64,000 bases of DNA from Mobilitalea torta (GCF_050433395.1 NZ_JBNPXH010000014.1:1-64000), one strand, 5' to 3'; numbered from the stretch's first letter, positions 46,358 through 54,890 are shown. Numbers and translations are program-made. Notes: generated by a model not told the origin, from the sequence alone.

Positions 46358-46419
46358 TTGTAATCTCTTGGTATTTTTTATATACTGGTGTTATGGGCTA
46401 TATGCCCTATATGGCATAA
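46358..46419 (+). promoter_or_regulatory. promoter and palindrome of the 513-residue HTH gene
   Basis: -35 TTGTAA (46358-46363), a 17-bp spacer and -10 TATACT (46381-46386). An imperfect 29-bp palindrome follows at 46391-46419 (TTATGGGCTATAT with ATATGGCATAA), over the predicted transcription start. It suits binding by a dimeric repressor, possibly the HTH protein itself. Confidence 0.6.
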
Positions 46420-46446
46420 TACTACTGTATTAAGGAGACAAGAGTT

Positions 46447-47988
46447 ATGAGTGAATTCTCAAAAACCTTAAAAAAGCACATTTCCGAGCAAAATATTCCC
46501 ATCCATTTCCTATCCAAGAGCAGTGGAATGGAACGCACCTCCCTCCAGCATATGCTGACCGGCAAGTATGTGCCGGCCAATGTGGAAGCTGTCGAAAAGG
46601 TCATAAACGCCATGACCCTTTCTCCGATGCAAAGGGAAGAATTGCTTCATCTGTATCATATTGCACGAATAGGAGAGGATGTTTACAGGAGACATCAATA
46701 TATCAAAACGATATTGGAAAGTGTGAATACATTAAATCAGCCTGCAGTCCCCATTTATAACACCAGTTATAACCATGTATTCCCCTTTTCCTCTGCCGCC
46801 AACGCCATCACCGGTATACATAATGTCAATTCTGTAATAAAAGCCGTTTTAGAGGCAGAATGCTCTGCAAATTCCGGTTTCATCAAGTTCATTATTCAGC
46901 CGGAGTACTCCTTCCTCCTGGATTTGCTCCTGACCATCGGTAATGGCAATCCGGCATTGCCCATAGAGCATGTTTTTTGTATGCACCAGGATACAGATGC
47001 CGCTCCCGACCAGCTCTACAATCTGCAGTGCCTAAAACAAATATTCCCCTTGATGCTGTCAGGATGCAATTATAATCCCGCCGTTTATTACGATAACGTA
47101 GATTCCCATATAAATAATACTTCCGTTTTTCCATATCTGATACTGACCTCTGATAAGGTCGTCTGTATCTCCTATGATTTATCCTATGCCACGCTGTATT
47201 TGGATCCCGCTGTTCATTCGCTTTATCAGACACAGTTTACTCATCTTCAGCATCTATGCAGGGCTATCGTTACCAAGATAGAGGATCCAATGTCCTTATT
47301 CCTTCAGCTGGCTGATTATGAGCAGAAGAATTTAAAAAGGAATGCGCCCTCCTTTGCCTATTCCCTCTTCACTCAACCCTGCTTTTTATATTGTGCCGAC
47401 AGATATCTCTATGATAAATATATGTATCCGATGCCGGGTAAAAATGAGATTGTTGATTTATATGCTGCCCGGAGTACTTTATATTTTGATGCAATCAAGA
47501 ACGGATATGTTTATACCTCTTATTTTACATTGGAGGGTCTTGATGAGTTCTGGAGAACCGGAAGAATCAATGAATTACCGGATGATTTTTACTCACCTCT
47601 GGAACCTGATGATCGATTGCTCCTGATCGAACGAATCATAGATCTGGCCGCCGGCAGCCCATTCCAAACAATTGCAATCAACCTGGATCAAATGGATGTG
47701 CCAAGTAATTTTATTATGTCCGCTCTTGTTGAAAATATGCTCATCTTTTTCTATGTTCATCCGCAAAAAGGCTTTATGCATTTTGTTTTTAACGAATTAA
47801 GTATTATAAAATCCTTCTCCAGCTTTATAAGCTACCTGAAAAATAGCGAGATGGTCATTCCTGCGGAGGAAACACTGCAGCTTCTAAGAGAAAAACTGCG
47901 CCAATATCAGCAGGAACTGGCCCAGGCAGCCGCCCAGAGCAAGACCCCTGGCTTCGCTGCACTTTCGACTCGGTGTCAGGCACTTTAG
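46447..47988 (+). CDS. HTH protein of unknown family, probable regulator of surface genes
   Basis: A 513-residue soluble protein. Residues about 1-65 resemble a Cro/C1-type HTH (IPIHFLSKSSGMERTSLQHML then GKYVPANVEAVEKVINAM). The remaining 440 residues match no domain I know; they look mixed alpha/beta, with a helical C-terminus (EETLQLLREKLRQYQQELAQ). AAGGAG precedes the ATG. It is divergent from the beta-solenoid gene across a 262-bp region with the tandem-repeat promoter. Its last codons (CQAL) come from a GGTGTCAGGCAC repeat that supplies the stop. A second copy survives only as a C-terminal relic at 50886, beside another tandem-repeat promoter. Confidence 0.75.
   Translation: MSEFSKTLKKHISEQNIPIHFLSKSSGMERTSLQHMLTGKYVPANVEAVEKVINAMTLSPMQREELLHLYHIARIGEDVYRRHQYIKTILESVNTLNQPAVPIYNTSYNHVFPFSSAANAITGIHNVNSVIKAVLEAECSANSGFIKFIIQPEYSFLLDLLLTIGNGNPALPIEHVFCMHQDTDAAPDQLYNLQCLKQIFPLMLSGCNYNPAVYYDNVDSHINNTSVFPYLILTSDKVVCISYDLSYATLYLDPAVHSLYQTQFTHLQHLCRAIVTKIEDPMSLFLQLADYEQKNLKRNAPSFAYSLFTQPCFLYCADRYLYDKYMYPMPGKNEIVDLYAARSTLYFDAIKNGYVYTSYFTLEGLDEFWRTGRINELPDDFYSPLEPDDRLLLIERIIDLAAGSPFQTIAINLDQMDVPSNFIMSALVENMLIFFYVHPQKGFMHFVFNELSIIKSFSSFISYLKNSEMVIPAEETLQLLREKLRQYQQELAQAAAQSKTPGFAALSTRCQAL
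47972..47983. repeat. GGTGTCAGGCAC repeat, copy 2
   Basis: It lies at the very 3' end of the HTH gene and encodes part of its last residues, as if the repeat had inserted or recombined there. Confidence 0.65.
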
Positions 47989-47992
47989 CGAA

Positions 47993-48036
47993 AAGATAGG
48001 CAGATTACCCATTTAAAGGTATCTGCCTATCTTTTT
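47993..48036. terminator. terminator between the HTH gene and the Ig-like surface gene
   Basis: AAGATAGGCAGAT and ATCTGCCTATCTT pair within a longer stem around an 8-base loop, followed by TTTT on the plus strand. The convergent surface gene may share it. Confidence 0.8.
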
Positions 48037-48071
48037 CCGATTCCTAAAATGGAACCCTTCAGCTCAAATAG

Positions 48072-50627
48072 CTATTTCTTTAACTTAGATCCCGGTAATG
48101 CTCTAAACATAGCCCTACTATTCATATCTTCTTCCTCAAAATCATCCTCAACATTAAAGCCATGCTCTTCTAAATATGTATACAGATAATCGCCTTCAAA
48201 TAATTTGTTGATGGTTGTTATCTCACCCGTACCACTGTTATAAGAGCATACCAGCCATGAACGTTCCAGACCGGTGCCAAGACTTGACGGTACATCATAG
48301 GTTCTCATTTCGGATGCGGTGTTAACCACTACCTTTGCACCTGACTCTACTAAGGTATCACCGTTGTAATTACCTGTATAGTTGTATACATAGAAATAAT
48401 AAATCCCGTTAGGAACCGACTTATAAATCGAAGTTGTTTCCGGTCCAAAGGAGGTTACATCATCTAAATCCAAACGCAAATGTAAATTCTCTAAATCATC
48501 ATGACCAATATCCGTAGGATAGTCCAGATCTGCATAATAAAGATGGAAGTAATCTTTCCCTTCTACCGGACCTAATAAATGAGAATCTAAATCTTCCGGA
48601 TATTCTCCCCAGGTAAGTACAAAGGTCACCTGCCCATCCTGTTTCAGAGTAGTAAGAAATATATCCTGTTCCGAAACAGCAGCATTTCCTAACACAAATA
48701 TATTTTTTGTAGATGTTGCATAGGTTGCTCCAACTACCGGAGTACGTTCATCCGTCACCTGGATCGTATAATACCCTTCCTCTAACTCAAATGTAAAGGC
48801 GGATCCGCTGACTGTTCCTCCTGTAACATAATTGCTCCACAGTGTATTATCGTGGCCGCGATAGATCTTAACAGTAAATTGAAGGTCGGAAGCCACCAAA
48901 TTTCCAGTAACAGCATCTATGAAAGAGCCTGAAGCGAATCCTTTTGTGTCAGAAACATCCGTAACAGGGATCAGCAGGCCATTGACAACTGTAGTTCCTG
49001 ACGCAGAAACCCTGGTTTGCTGCACTAAAGCCTTATAACCCTCTTTCACAATTGCTACAATATAATCACCAACGGTCAGTTTGTCTACCATGTAATCACC
49101 GTTCTCATCAGAGACAGTAAGAACCGTATCCGGATTAGTCATAATAGATTCAATTGCCGAGACAACATCACCATCGTATTTTAAAACATAAATGGCGGCT
49201 CCCGAAACTGCTGACAAATTAACCGCACTTCCGCTAACAACTGAGGTACGCCCCCGAATACTTCCGTATTCTGTCGGATCAACCGGGTCAACCGGATCTA
49301 CCGGGTCAACCGGGTCAACCGGGTCTACCGGGTCAACCGGGTCAACCGGATCTACCGGATTAGTCGGATTGCTGGGACCTGAACTTGAATTCTGAGAATT
49401 ATTATTGGCATTTACTGTAATACTTCTCGCTGTATCCCCCGTACCAATTATAACAGTAATAGAACCACTCCCTGTAACAATTGGCATTAGATCACTGCTG
49501 GCAACATGTACGACTGTATTTTCTGCTCCCGGCATGATCTCTAAATTAACTATAGCATTGCAATTAAGCACCATGGGCACGCTTGTTTTAATACTAGCTC
49601 CTGCCGAATTCACAGTAACCGGGATATTTTGTGCAGAACTTCCTGATATATTGATCTGCGAAGCAGTATTAATCTGTAAATCTTCAATAGTTCCATTATT
49701 AATAATGTTGATTTTACTATTATTCCCATCTACAATCAATGTCGCACTGGCATTCCGTTCAATGCGGATACTGGCATTCGGAGCAGATACATTTAAAACA
49801 TTTTTTACAGCCTGCTCATACCAGGTATTTGCTTTAATTTGCAGTATATCAATTGACTGGAAGCTTCCATTGTTGATGATATCAGCATTCGGAGCGTCAA
49901 CAATTAACTTCTGATGGCTGTAATCACCTTGAGGGATTACAATCTTAATTTCTTCTTCTGTTTTTATTGTTATCACAGGCATCGGACTTCCGAGTGCAAC
50001 CGACAAATCCTCGCTGTTGGTAACGGTTCCGTTTTCATCAAAAATACGAATTGTAACGCTATCTGTCGCCTTGCTTCTCGTCGTTCCCTTAATCGTAACC
50101 TCTCCCAGGGAAAGGGCTTTAAAGACACCCTTGGAATCGGGATTGGCAATACTGGCATCACTGCTGCTCCAGGTTGTTAAATCATTAGAACTGCCAGGAT
50201 AAAGCCATCTGTTCAAATCATAAGTTTGCCCAAGAGACAGGGCAGTAATCTTATTATTAATGATGAATTTAGATGCAGGTACCCGGATTGTAACTTTCGC
50301 AGAAACCTTGTACGAAGTTTTGGGCGTCTTAATCGTACATTTAATGGTAGCTGTTCCTTTTTTAATTCCCTCTACAACACCCTTTTTATTGACCGTTGCA
50401 ACTTTCTTGTTACTCGACTCCCAATAATAAGTAGATCCCTTGATCTTGTTATTAATGTTAAAATCGTACTTATCACCCACCAAAATTGTACGGGAGGTTT
50501 TTGAAATAGCAGGTGCTTTAGCCGCCAAAGCCGTCGTTGGCGGAGCCGTCAATAGCGTTGACACCAGTACCATGCAGACGACCAAAAATGAAATTGATCG
50601 CTTAAGCATTTTTACTTTGAGTCTCAT
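48072..50627 (-). CDS. secreted Ig-like surface protein with (Val-Asp-Pro)9 linker
   Basis: An 851-residue protein. The signal peptide ends near TTALAAKAP (about residue 37). A Big_2-type Ig domain follows (residues 40-125: ISKTSRTILVGDKYDFNI, KGTATIKCTI), then a beta-repeat segment and nine VDP units near 420. A CarboxypepD_reg-like domain (GSIRGRTSVVSGSAVNL) and a C-terminal module like those annotated DUF2135 (LTWGEYPEDLDSHLLGP) complete it. I start it at the ATG at 50627: the predicted transcription start near 50778 lies downstream of the earlier in-frame ATG at 50786. Its ligand is unknown; it is controlled by tandem-repeat promoter (c). Confidence 0.82.
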   Translation of the reverse strand: MRLKVKMLKRSISFLVVCMVLVSTLLTAPPTTALAAKAPAISKTSRTILVGDKYDFNINNKIKGSTYYWESSNKKVATVNKKGVVEGIKKGTATIKCTIKTPKTSYKVSAKVTIRVPASKFIINNKITALSLGQTYDLNRWLYPGSSNDLTTWSSSDASIANPDSKGVFKALSLGEVTIKGTTRSKATDSVTIRIFDENGTVTNSEDLSVALGSPMPVITIKTEEEIKIVIPQGDYSHQKLIVDAPNADIINNGSFQSIDILQIKANTWYEQAVKNVLNVSAPNASIRIERNASATLIVDGNNSKINIINNGTIEDLQINTASQINISGSSAQNIPVTVNSAGASIKTSVPMVLNCNAIVNLEIMPGAENTVVHVASSDLMPIVTGSGSITVIIGTGDTARSITVNANNNSQNSSSGPSNPTNPVDPVDPVDPVDPVDPVDPVDPVDPVDPTEYGSIRGRTSVVSGSAVNLSAVSGAAIYVLKYDGDVVSAIESIMTNPDTVLTVSDENGDYMVDKLTVGDYIVAIVKEGYKALVQQTRVSASGTTVVNGLLIPVTDVSDTKGFASGSFIDAVTGNLVASDLQFTVKIYRGHDNTLWSNYVTGGTVSGSAFTFELEEGYYTIQVTDERTPVVGATYATSTKNIFVLGNAAVSEQDIFLTTLKQDGQVTFVLTWGEYPEDLDSHLLGPVEGKDYFHLYYADLDYPTDIGHDDLENLHLRLDLDDVTSFGPETTSIYKSVPNGIYYFYVYNYTGNYNGDTLVESGAKVVVNTASEMRTYDVPSSLGTGLERSWLVCSYNSGTGEITTINKLFEGDYLYTYLEEHGFNVEDDFEEEDMNSRAMFRALPGSKLKK
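49275..49355 (-). repeat. nine 9-bp tandem repeats encoding Val-Asp-Pro
   Basis: CGGGTCAAC and its variants occur nine times without interruption, flanked by two diverged units (TNP, SNP). The repeat keeps frame at any copy number, so linker length can vary by slippage. Confidence 0.9.
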
Positions 50628-50784
50628 AATGCTTTTCTCCTTTTCCTTAAATATATTTTTTGCTCTATTATTCGTTGGCAACACTCCAAGAATAACCATA
50701 AAAAATACGTATAGCAGATATCTGCATTTGAAAAACCGGAAAATGATCGATCGCTGAACCTTATCCCAAAATCCAACAATCACC

Positions 50785-50835
50785 ATATTATCACTATTAC
50801 ATATTCATTTCAAACTGTGATAACAAATGTGATAA
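50785..50835 (-). promoter_or_regulatory. tandem-repeat promoter (c), Ig-like gene
   Basis: On the minus strand, the repeats TTATCACATTTG and TTATCACAGTTT abut -35 TTGAAA (50808-50813), with a 17-bp spacer and -10 TAATAT (50785-50790). This is the cleanest copy of the motif. Confidence 0.8.
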
Positions 50836-50885
50836 CTTATTTTGGATGTCAGACGTCAATTAATTTGCGTGACACTGGTTAGAGA

Positions 50886-51110
50886 TTGAAATTCTCTCTT
50901 GTTGAGAATATGCTCGTCTTTTTCTATATTCATCCGCAAAAAGGACTTATGCAATTTGTTTTTAATGAATTAAGTATAAAAAAATCCTTTATCAGTTTTA
51001 TTAGCTATCTAAAGAGTAGTGATATGGTTGTTTCTGCTGAGGAAACACTGACTATACTTAAAAGCAAATTGGAGCAATACCGGGAAGAACTTGCTGCTCT
51101 AAAACACTGA
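50886..51110 (+). pseudogene. 3' relic of a second copy of the HTH regulator gene
   Basis: The 74-codon frame matches the C-terminus of the 513-residue HTH protein: 49 of 66 aligned residues are identical, from LVENML to the helix ending QYREELA. The whole HTH and middle part are gone, and the join falls near GTGACACTGG at about 50870. It ends at ALKH without the extra tail of the intact copy, so this terminus is probably the original one. No ribosome site is seen. Confidence 0.8.
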
Positions 51111-51147
51111 TGCACCAATATTGTCAAGGACCAAGAAAGCAAGAATC

Positions 51148-51226
51148 GAAGAGAGCCAGAATTATAAGCACTTTCCGTAAAATATTATTTACATGGGAAG
51201 TCTCATAATCTGGCTTTCTTCTCTAT
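51148..51226. terminator. long imperfect hairpin after the relic
   Basis: Sequences around GAGAGCCAGAATTATAAGC and its near-complement (ATAATCTGGCTTTCTTCTC) pair over about 27 bases with several mismatches. It probably ended the lost regulator gene's transcript. Confidence 0.5.
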
Positions 51227-51276
51227 TTAGGTGTCAGGCACCTTTTAACTCTATTTAGGTGTCAGGCACCTTTTAA
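51221..51276. repeat. exact 28-bp tandem duplication carrying GGTGTCAGGCACC
   Basis: Positions 51221-51248 and 51249-51276 are identical. Each contains the 13-bp palindrome-like core GGTGTCAGGCACC. The second copy includes the stop codon of the lipoprotein gene. The core also appears at 41959 and 47972. Confidence 0.9.
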
Positions 51277-51827
51277 TTATTCAATCCTTCTACAATGGCA
51301 GCATATGTGATAGAAGCCACAGCATCATCCTCCAGAATGAAGGTCAGCTTTGTCTCTCCCAGGCGATATACCATAGAGGAGCCCTCTGCGGTAAAGTCTT
51401 CTCCATAAGCAGCGATTACATCCTCCTTGGTGGAACCCAGATAGATTCCCTTATCTGTAGCGACCGAATCATCCAGCAGATTTACATAGGATACATAATC
51501 CTTATCTCCATTGGGATAGGTGCCTACTTCAAAGCCATTGTAATAATAGATCTTGTCCAACCCCTGGAAGGCACAGCTGGCGGCCTCAAAGTACTCCACC
51601 GGTTCCCCAAGGGACTTTACCACCGGAGCGGCATCCACATTCATCGGAACCGTAACTCCGCCGTTCTCAAAGGAAAATCCCTCCTGGCTGTTGTCAGGAT
51701 TGGCCGGTGCTTCCGTTCCCGGATTATTAACCGCAGGCTTATCCGCATCCTTTGTTCCCTCTGTTCCCTTTGCTCCGCAGCCTGTCAGCAGGAGTGCCAC
51801 TGCTATCAATATCAATAATTTCTTCAT
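51273..51827 (-). CDS. lipoprotein at the end of the dlt-like operon
   Basis: A 184-residue lipoprotein. The signal is residues 1-16 with lipobox LLTGC (Cys17), followed by a Lys/Asp/Pro/Asn-rich linker to about residue 48. The compact C-terminal domain has the pattern SLGEPVEYFEAASCAFQGLDKIYYYNGFEV and LGSTKEDVIAAYG. I do not recognise the domain by name; similar small lipoproteins are encoded beside MBOAT/SGNH genes in clostridia. Last gene of the operon, 97 bases after the SGNH gene. Confidence 0.8.
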   Translation of the reverse strand: MKKLLILIAVALLLTGCGAKGTEGTKDADKPAVNNPGTEAPANPDNSQEGFSFENGGVTVPMNVDAAPVVKSLGEPVEYFEAASCAFQGLDKIYYYNGFEVGTYPNGDKDYVSYVNLLDDSVATDKGIYLGSTKEDVIAAYGEDFTAEGSSMVYRLGETKLTFILEDDAVASITYAAIVEGLNN

Positions 51828-51924
51828 TTCAAATCCCTTACCTTTCCTCTAATCAAATTGTCTTCCATCCTGCATGTGAGGGAGTCCCATGCTCTCCTCA
51901 CTGCCACAGGCTGAACTGTTACCG

Positions 51925-53019
51925 TTATTCTTGTGACTGGTCTTCCTCTATTGACTGAGCGACTGCCCCGTAGCTTTTCAGATAGCCATATTCCCGGAGC
52001 TCTCTCTCCTGATCTTCCTTCATTGCATAATAGAATTCTTCTTTCTGCTTCCAGATAGCGGCCAGCTTTGCATCCTCCCTGCGATCCGGAAGCTGGAACT
52101 GATCCCTAAATATTTTCCCCAAGTACTGGCTGAATTTTTCCGCGCCGGCCAAATTCATATGCAGACCGCCGTCATAAGTATCCATACTATAGTCTATCTC
52201 CATATCCTCCACGTAATTCAGGAAGTTAATATAGGTCAGATCATTTTCTTTTGCGTACTCCACCATCTGGCTGTCCCATTCCTCATACCAATAAGGATAT
52301 ACGCTGGGAGATTTCATCAATATCAGCTCTATACCGTTATCCTTACAGAGCTTGGTCATCTTATTCAAATAATCGTAGCTGTTGGAACCAAAGCTGTAAT
52401 CCGCCAGTTTCTTTCCCTTCGGCACTACAGTGACGGGCCGGGTATCCACTCTCATCAGAAATCCGTTATGGGAAAGAGTATCCTTATGAAAAAGATATTT
52501 TACATCCTCCGCGGAAAGCTCACTCCAACGGGAGTGATATCGAAGAAGGGGAAAAAGGTAGGTAATCAAGGCCTCTTCCTCCAGCATGGAGGCGCGGACG
52601 GCACCCAGCTTCGACATAGATAGCCTCATCCCGTCCAGCGTCAGCCGGTTATAGGCCTCCTTCTGGGGTTCGTTGTATTTCATCGCCAATACATTGAATA
52701 CCACCGCCTTGGGCTTCTCGTACTTCAGCGTCTCTTCCAGAAGATAATACGACTGCCAGATCAGCTGCTGTGCACTTCCCCGTATATAGCTGGTGATCCC
52801 GTACTGCTCCCACAGGGTAACCGGAGAAACATTGGAGAACACCTCACAGTCTCCTATGAATATGACATCATGCTCTTTCACCTCGTCATAGTATTCCTCA
52901 ATCAGATTTCCTTCATGAATGGAGGACATGTATTTTGGCATAAACAACCGCTGCAGCAATGCCAGTACCATAACTGCCAGAACAACGGCAGCTATATTAA
53001 TTATGATTCGTTTCTTCAT
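51925..53019 (-). CDS. DltD/AlgJ-like membrane-anchored SGNH-type protein
   Basis: A 364-residue protein with one N-terminal membrane segment (residues 5-22) and an extracytoplasmic SGNH-fold domain. The place of the usual GDS nucleophile motif is taken by Gly56-Asp57-Cys58 (IFIGDCEVFSN). The late motif DGGLH supplies Asp283 and His287. In DltB-DltD-type pairs this protein takes the acyl or aminoacyl group from the MBOAT and passes it to a surface polymer. It is encoded 45 bases after the MBOAT gene. The Cys in place of Ser may be normal for its subfamily but is worth testing. Confidence 0.82.
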   Translation of the reverse strand: MKKRIIINIAAVVLAVMVLALLQRLFMPKYMSSIHEGNLIEEYYDEVKEHDVIFIGDCEVFSNVSPVTLWEQYGITSYIRGSAQQLIWQSYYLLEETLKYEKPKAVVFNVLAMKYNEPQKEAYNRLTLDGMRLSMSKLGAVRASMLEEEALITYLFPLLRYHSRWSELSAEDVKYLFHKDTLSHNGFLMRVDTRPVTVVPKGKKLADYSFGSNSYDYLNKMTKLCKDNGIELILMKSPSVYPYWYEEWDSQMVEYAKENDLTYINFLNYVEDMEIDYSMDTYDGGLHMNLAGAEKFSQYLGKIFRDQFQLPDRREDAKLAAIWKQKEEFYYAMKEDQERELREYGYLKSYGAVAQSIEEDQSQE

Positions 53020-53064
53020 GCAAACCGGCCTTTCTTCGTAACAAACATCTCATTCTTCCTATTA

Positions 53065-54654
53065 TTAAAACTGACTATAGATAAACTGGCTGGCATCATA
53101 CCCTACTCCGTAGGCACCAAAGATCAGCGTCACCAACAGCAGCATAAAATACGCCGCGTACCGGAGTGCCATCGGTTTAGAAGCCAGCTTCTCCCTTACG
53201 CTGCCGGAGCGTCCCAGCAGGCTGACCGCCAGCATGATACCAACTGCCGCAATCAGAACCAGGTAATCCGCACCTGACAGCCCCAGCTTCATCAAGCCTC
53301 CGGTAAACAATTCATCATAATTAAACCGGGTCACAATGGTTGTGTACATCCGGAAGGTGGTTCCCACATTCCGGTAGCAATCCAGAGTCCGCAGGAAGCT
53401 CATAAGCCAGAAGGTTCTTCCCACCTGAAATAAACGATACCAGAATTTATGTCCGACGTTGAATCTCGCATGGAATTTCTCATACAGCGGCGCGCATTCC
53501 TCGGATACCAGAATTACCAGACAGTTTAGCAAGCCCCATACAATGAAGTTCCAGGCGGCACCATGCCAGATGCCTGTGGTAAACCACACAACGATGGATG
53601 CGATATAAATTGAGATTCTTCGCCCCAGCCATTCTCCCACATGCTTCTTGCAGCTTTTGGACAGATTCAGCATGGACTTACTGAGGGAAATGGGATAAAA
53701 CATATACTCCTTGAACCAGGTTCCCAGGGAAATATGCCACCTTCTCCAATACTCCGTAATGGATTTGGAGAAATAGGGCCGCTCGAAATTCTCCGTAACG
53801 CGAATCCCAAGAACCTGTGCGATTCCAATCGTAATATCAATACCGCCGGTAAAATCAGCATATAAGGTAATGGCATAGAAAAACATGCCCACAAGCACAT
53901 AGACCCCCTGATATTCCTCGGGGTTTTTCACAATCATATTCACCCCCGCCAGCAGGCGGTCCGCAATGACCAGCTTCTTAAAGAAGCCCCACAGAATTCT
54001 CTGAAGGCCAAAGGAGATATTTCTGATATCTGCTCTGTGCTCCGAGAATAAGGTCTCCTTCAGGCCGTCAAAACGGCTGATGGGTCCCTGGATCAGCTGC
54101 GGAAAGAAGGAAATGAACAAGGCCAGCTTGCCCAGATTGCGTTCGCAGGAATATTTCTCCCGATACACATCGATGAGATAGCCCATGGTCTGGAAGGTAT
54201 AAAAGGATATTCCCAGGGGGAGTACAAACCCGATCAGAGGCAGGGGCTTTGCATTAAACCAGCTCAAGGCCCCGTTGATATTGCTTAGGGTAAAATCCGC
54301 ATATTTTATTACAGCCAGAATTCCAAAATTAAACACCAGACAAAGCACCAGCCACTTTCTCTGCCGGCTCTTCATTCCTGCTTTGTATGCTTTCTTCTCT
54401 TCCCTGCTCAGGCTCTCCTTATTTTCCTTCAGATAGGAGGACTGAAGCATTTGAAGCTGATTTAGGCGCAGGCTGATGAAATAGGTGGATAGAGTGGTTG
54501 CTGCAATATAAATCAGATATTTTACTCCTGCCATGCTGTAAAAGAGATAGCTGGCCGCAAGAAGCAGAAGCCACTGGTACTTCCTGGGTATGATATAATA
54601 TACCAGAAACAGCGCCAGAATAAACAATATAAATCGATATGATGTGAAAAGCAT
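53065..54654 (-). CDS. MBOAT-family O-acyltransferase (DltB/AlgI-like)
   Basis: A 529-residue membrane protein with about eleven membrane segments and the MBOAT core EYWRRWHISLGTWFKEY and GIWHGAAWN, with the catalytic His364. The family moves an acyl or D-aminoacyl group across the membrane, from carrier protein or CoA, to a polymer hydroxyl. It starts 8 bases after the carrier-protein gene and belongs to a complete dlt-like set, so the donor is probably the aminoacyl-carrier made by the neighbouring ligase. Confidence 0.9.
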   Translation of the reverse strand: MLFTSYRFILFILALFLVYYIIPRKYQWLLLLAASYLFYSMAGVKYLIYIAATTLSTYFISLRLNQLQMLQSSYLKENKESLSREEKKAYKAGMKSRQRKWLVLCLVFNFGILAVIKYADFTLSNINGALSWFNAKPLPLIGFVLPLGISFYTFQTMGYLIDVYREKYSCERNLGKLALFISFFPQLIQGPISRFDGLKETLFSEHRADIRNISFGLQRILWGFFKKLVIADRLLAGVNMIVKNPEEYQGVYVLVGMFFYAITLYADFTGGIDITIGIAQVLGIRVTENFERPYFSKSITEYWRRWHISLGTWFKEYMFYPISLSKSMLNLSKSCKKHVGEWLGRRISIYIASIVVWFTTGIWHGAAWNFIVWGLLNCLVILVSEECAPLYEKFHARFNVGHKFWYRLFQVGRTFWLMSFLRTLDCYRNVGTTFRMYTTIVTRFNYDELFTGGLMKLGLSGADYLVLIAAVGIMLAVSLLGRSGSVREKLASKPMALRYAAYFMLLLVTLIFGAYGVGYDASQFIYSQF

Positions 54655-54662
54655 AACTTAAA

Positions 54663-54890
54663 TTAATCCTCCATCAGACGCTCTACCATCGCATAGAGAG
54701 CCTTGGCGGAATTAAAATTCTTCGGAACGATCTCTTCTACCGGAATGGTGATGTCAAATTCGTCGCTGATATCCGATACAATGGATACAATATCAAAGGA
54801 ATCGATAATCTTATCATCAATCAGTGTGTTACAGGTTTCAAAATCCACCTCCGGGTGAAGTCCGCTTAAAATTTCTAATATTATTTCCAT
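54663..54890 (-). CDS. acyl/aminoacyl carrier protein (DltC-like)
   Basis: A 75-residue acidic four-helix carrier protein. Ser31 in DSFDIVSIV is the phosphopantetheine attachment site. It receives the activated amino acid from the adenylation enzyme encoded 76 bases upstream and presents it to the MBOAT. Only 8 bases separate it from the MBOAT gene. The size matches DltC; a fatty-acid ACP is unlikely in this context. Confidence 0.9.
   Translation of the reverse strand: MEIILEILSGLHPEVDFETCNTLIDDKIIDSFDIVSIVSDISDEFDITIPVEEIVPKNFNSAKALYAMVERLMED

Noticed and set aside
49275..49355. Regular 9-bp repeats as a possible CRISPR array
   Set aside because: There are no spacers; the repeats are contiguous and encode Val-Asp-Pro in frame within a surface protein.
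50628..50786. Longer N-terminus for the Ig-like surface protein
   Set aside because: The predicted transcription start (near 50778) lies downstream of that ATG, and the signal peptide begins properly at 50627 behind a ribosome site.
36568..51276. Accessory region considered as a prophage or conjugative element
   Set aside because: No integrase, relaxase, portal, capsid or attachment repeats are visible; the genes are chromosomal-type surface proteins.
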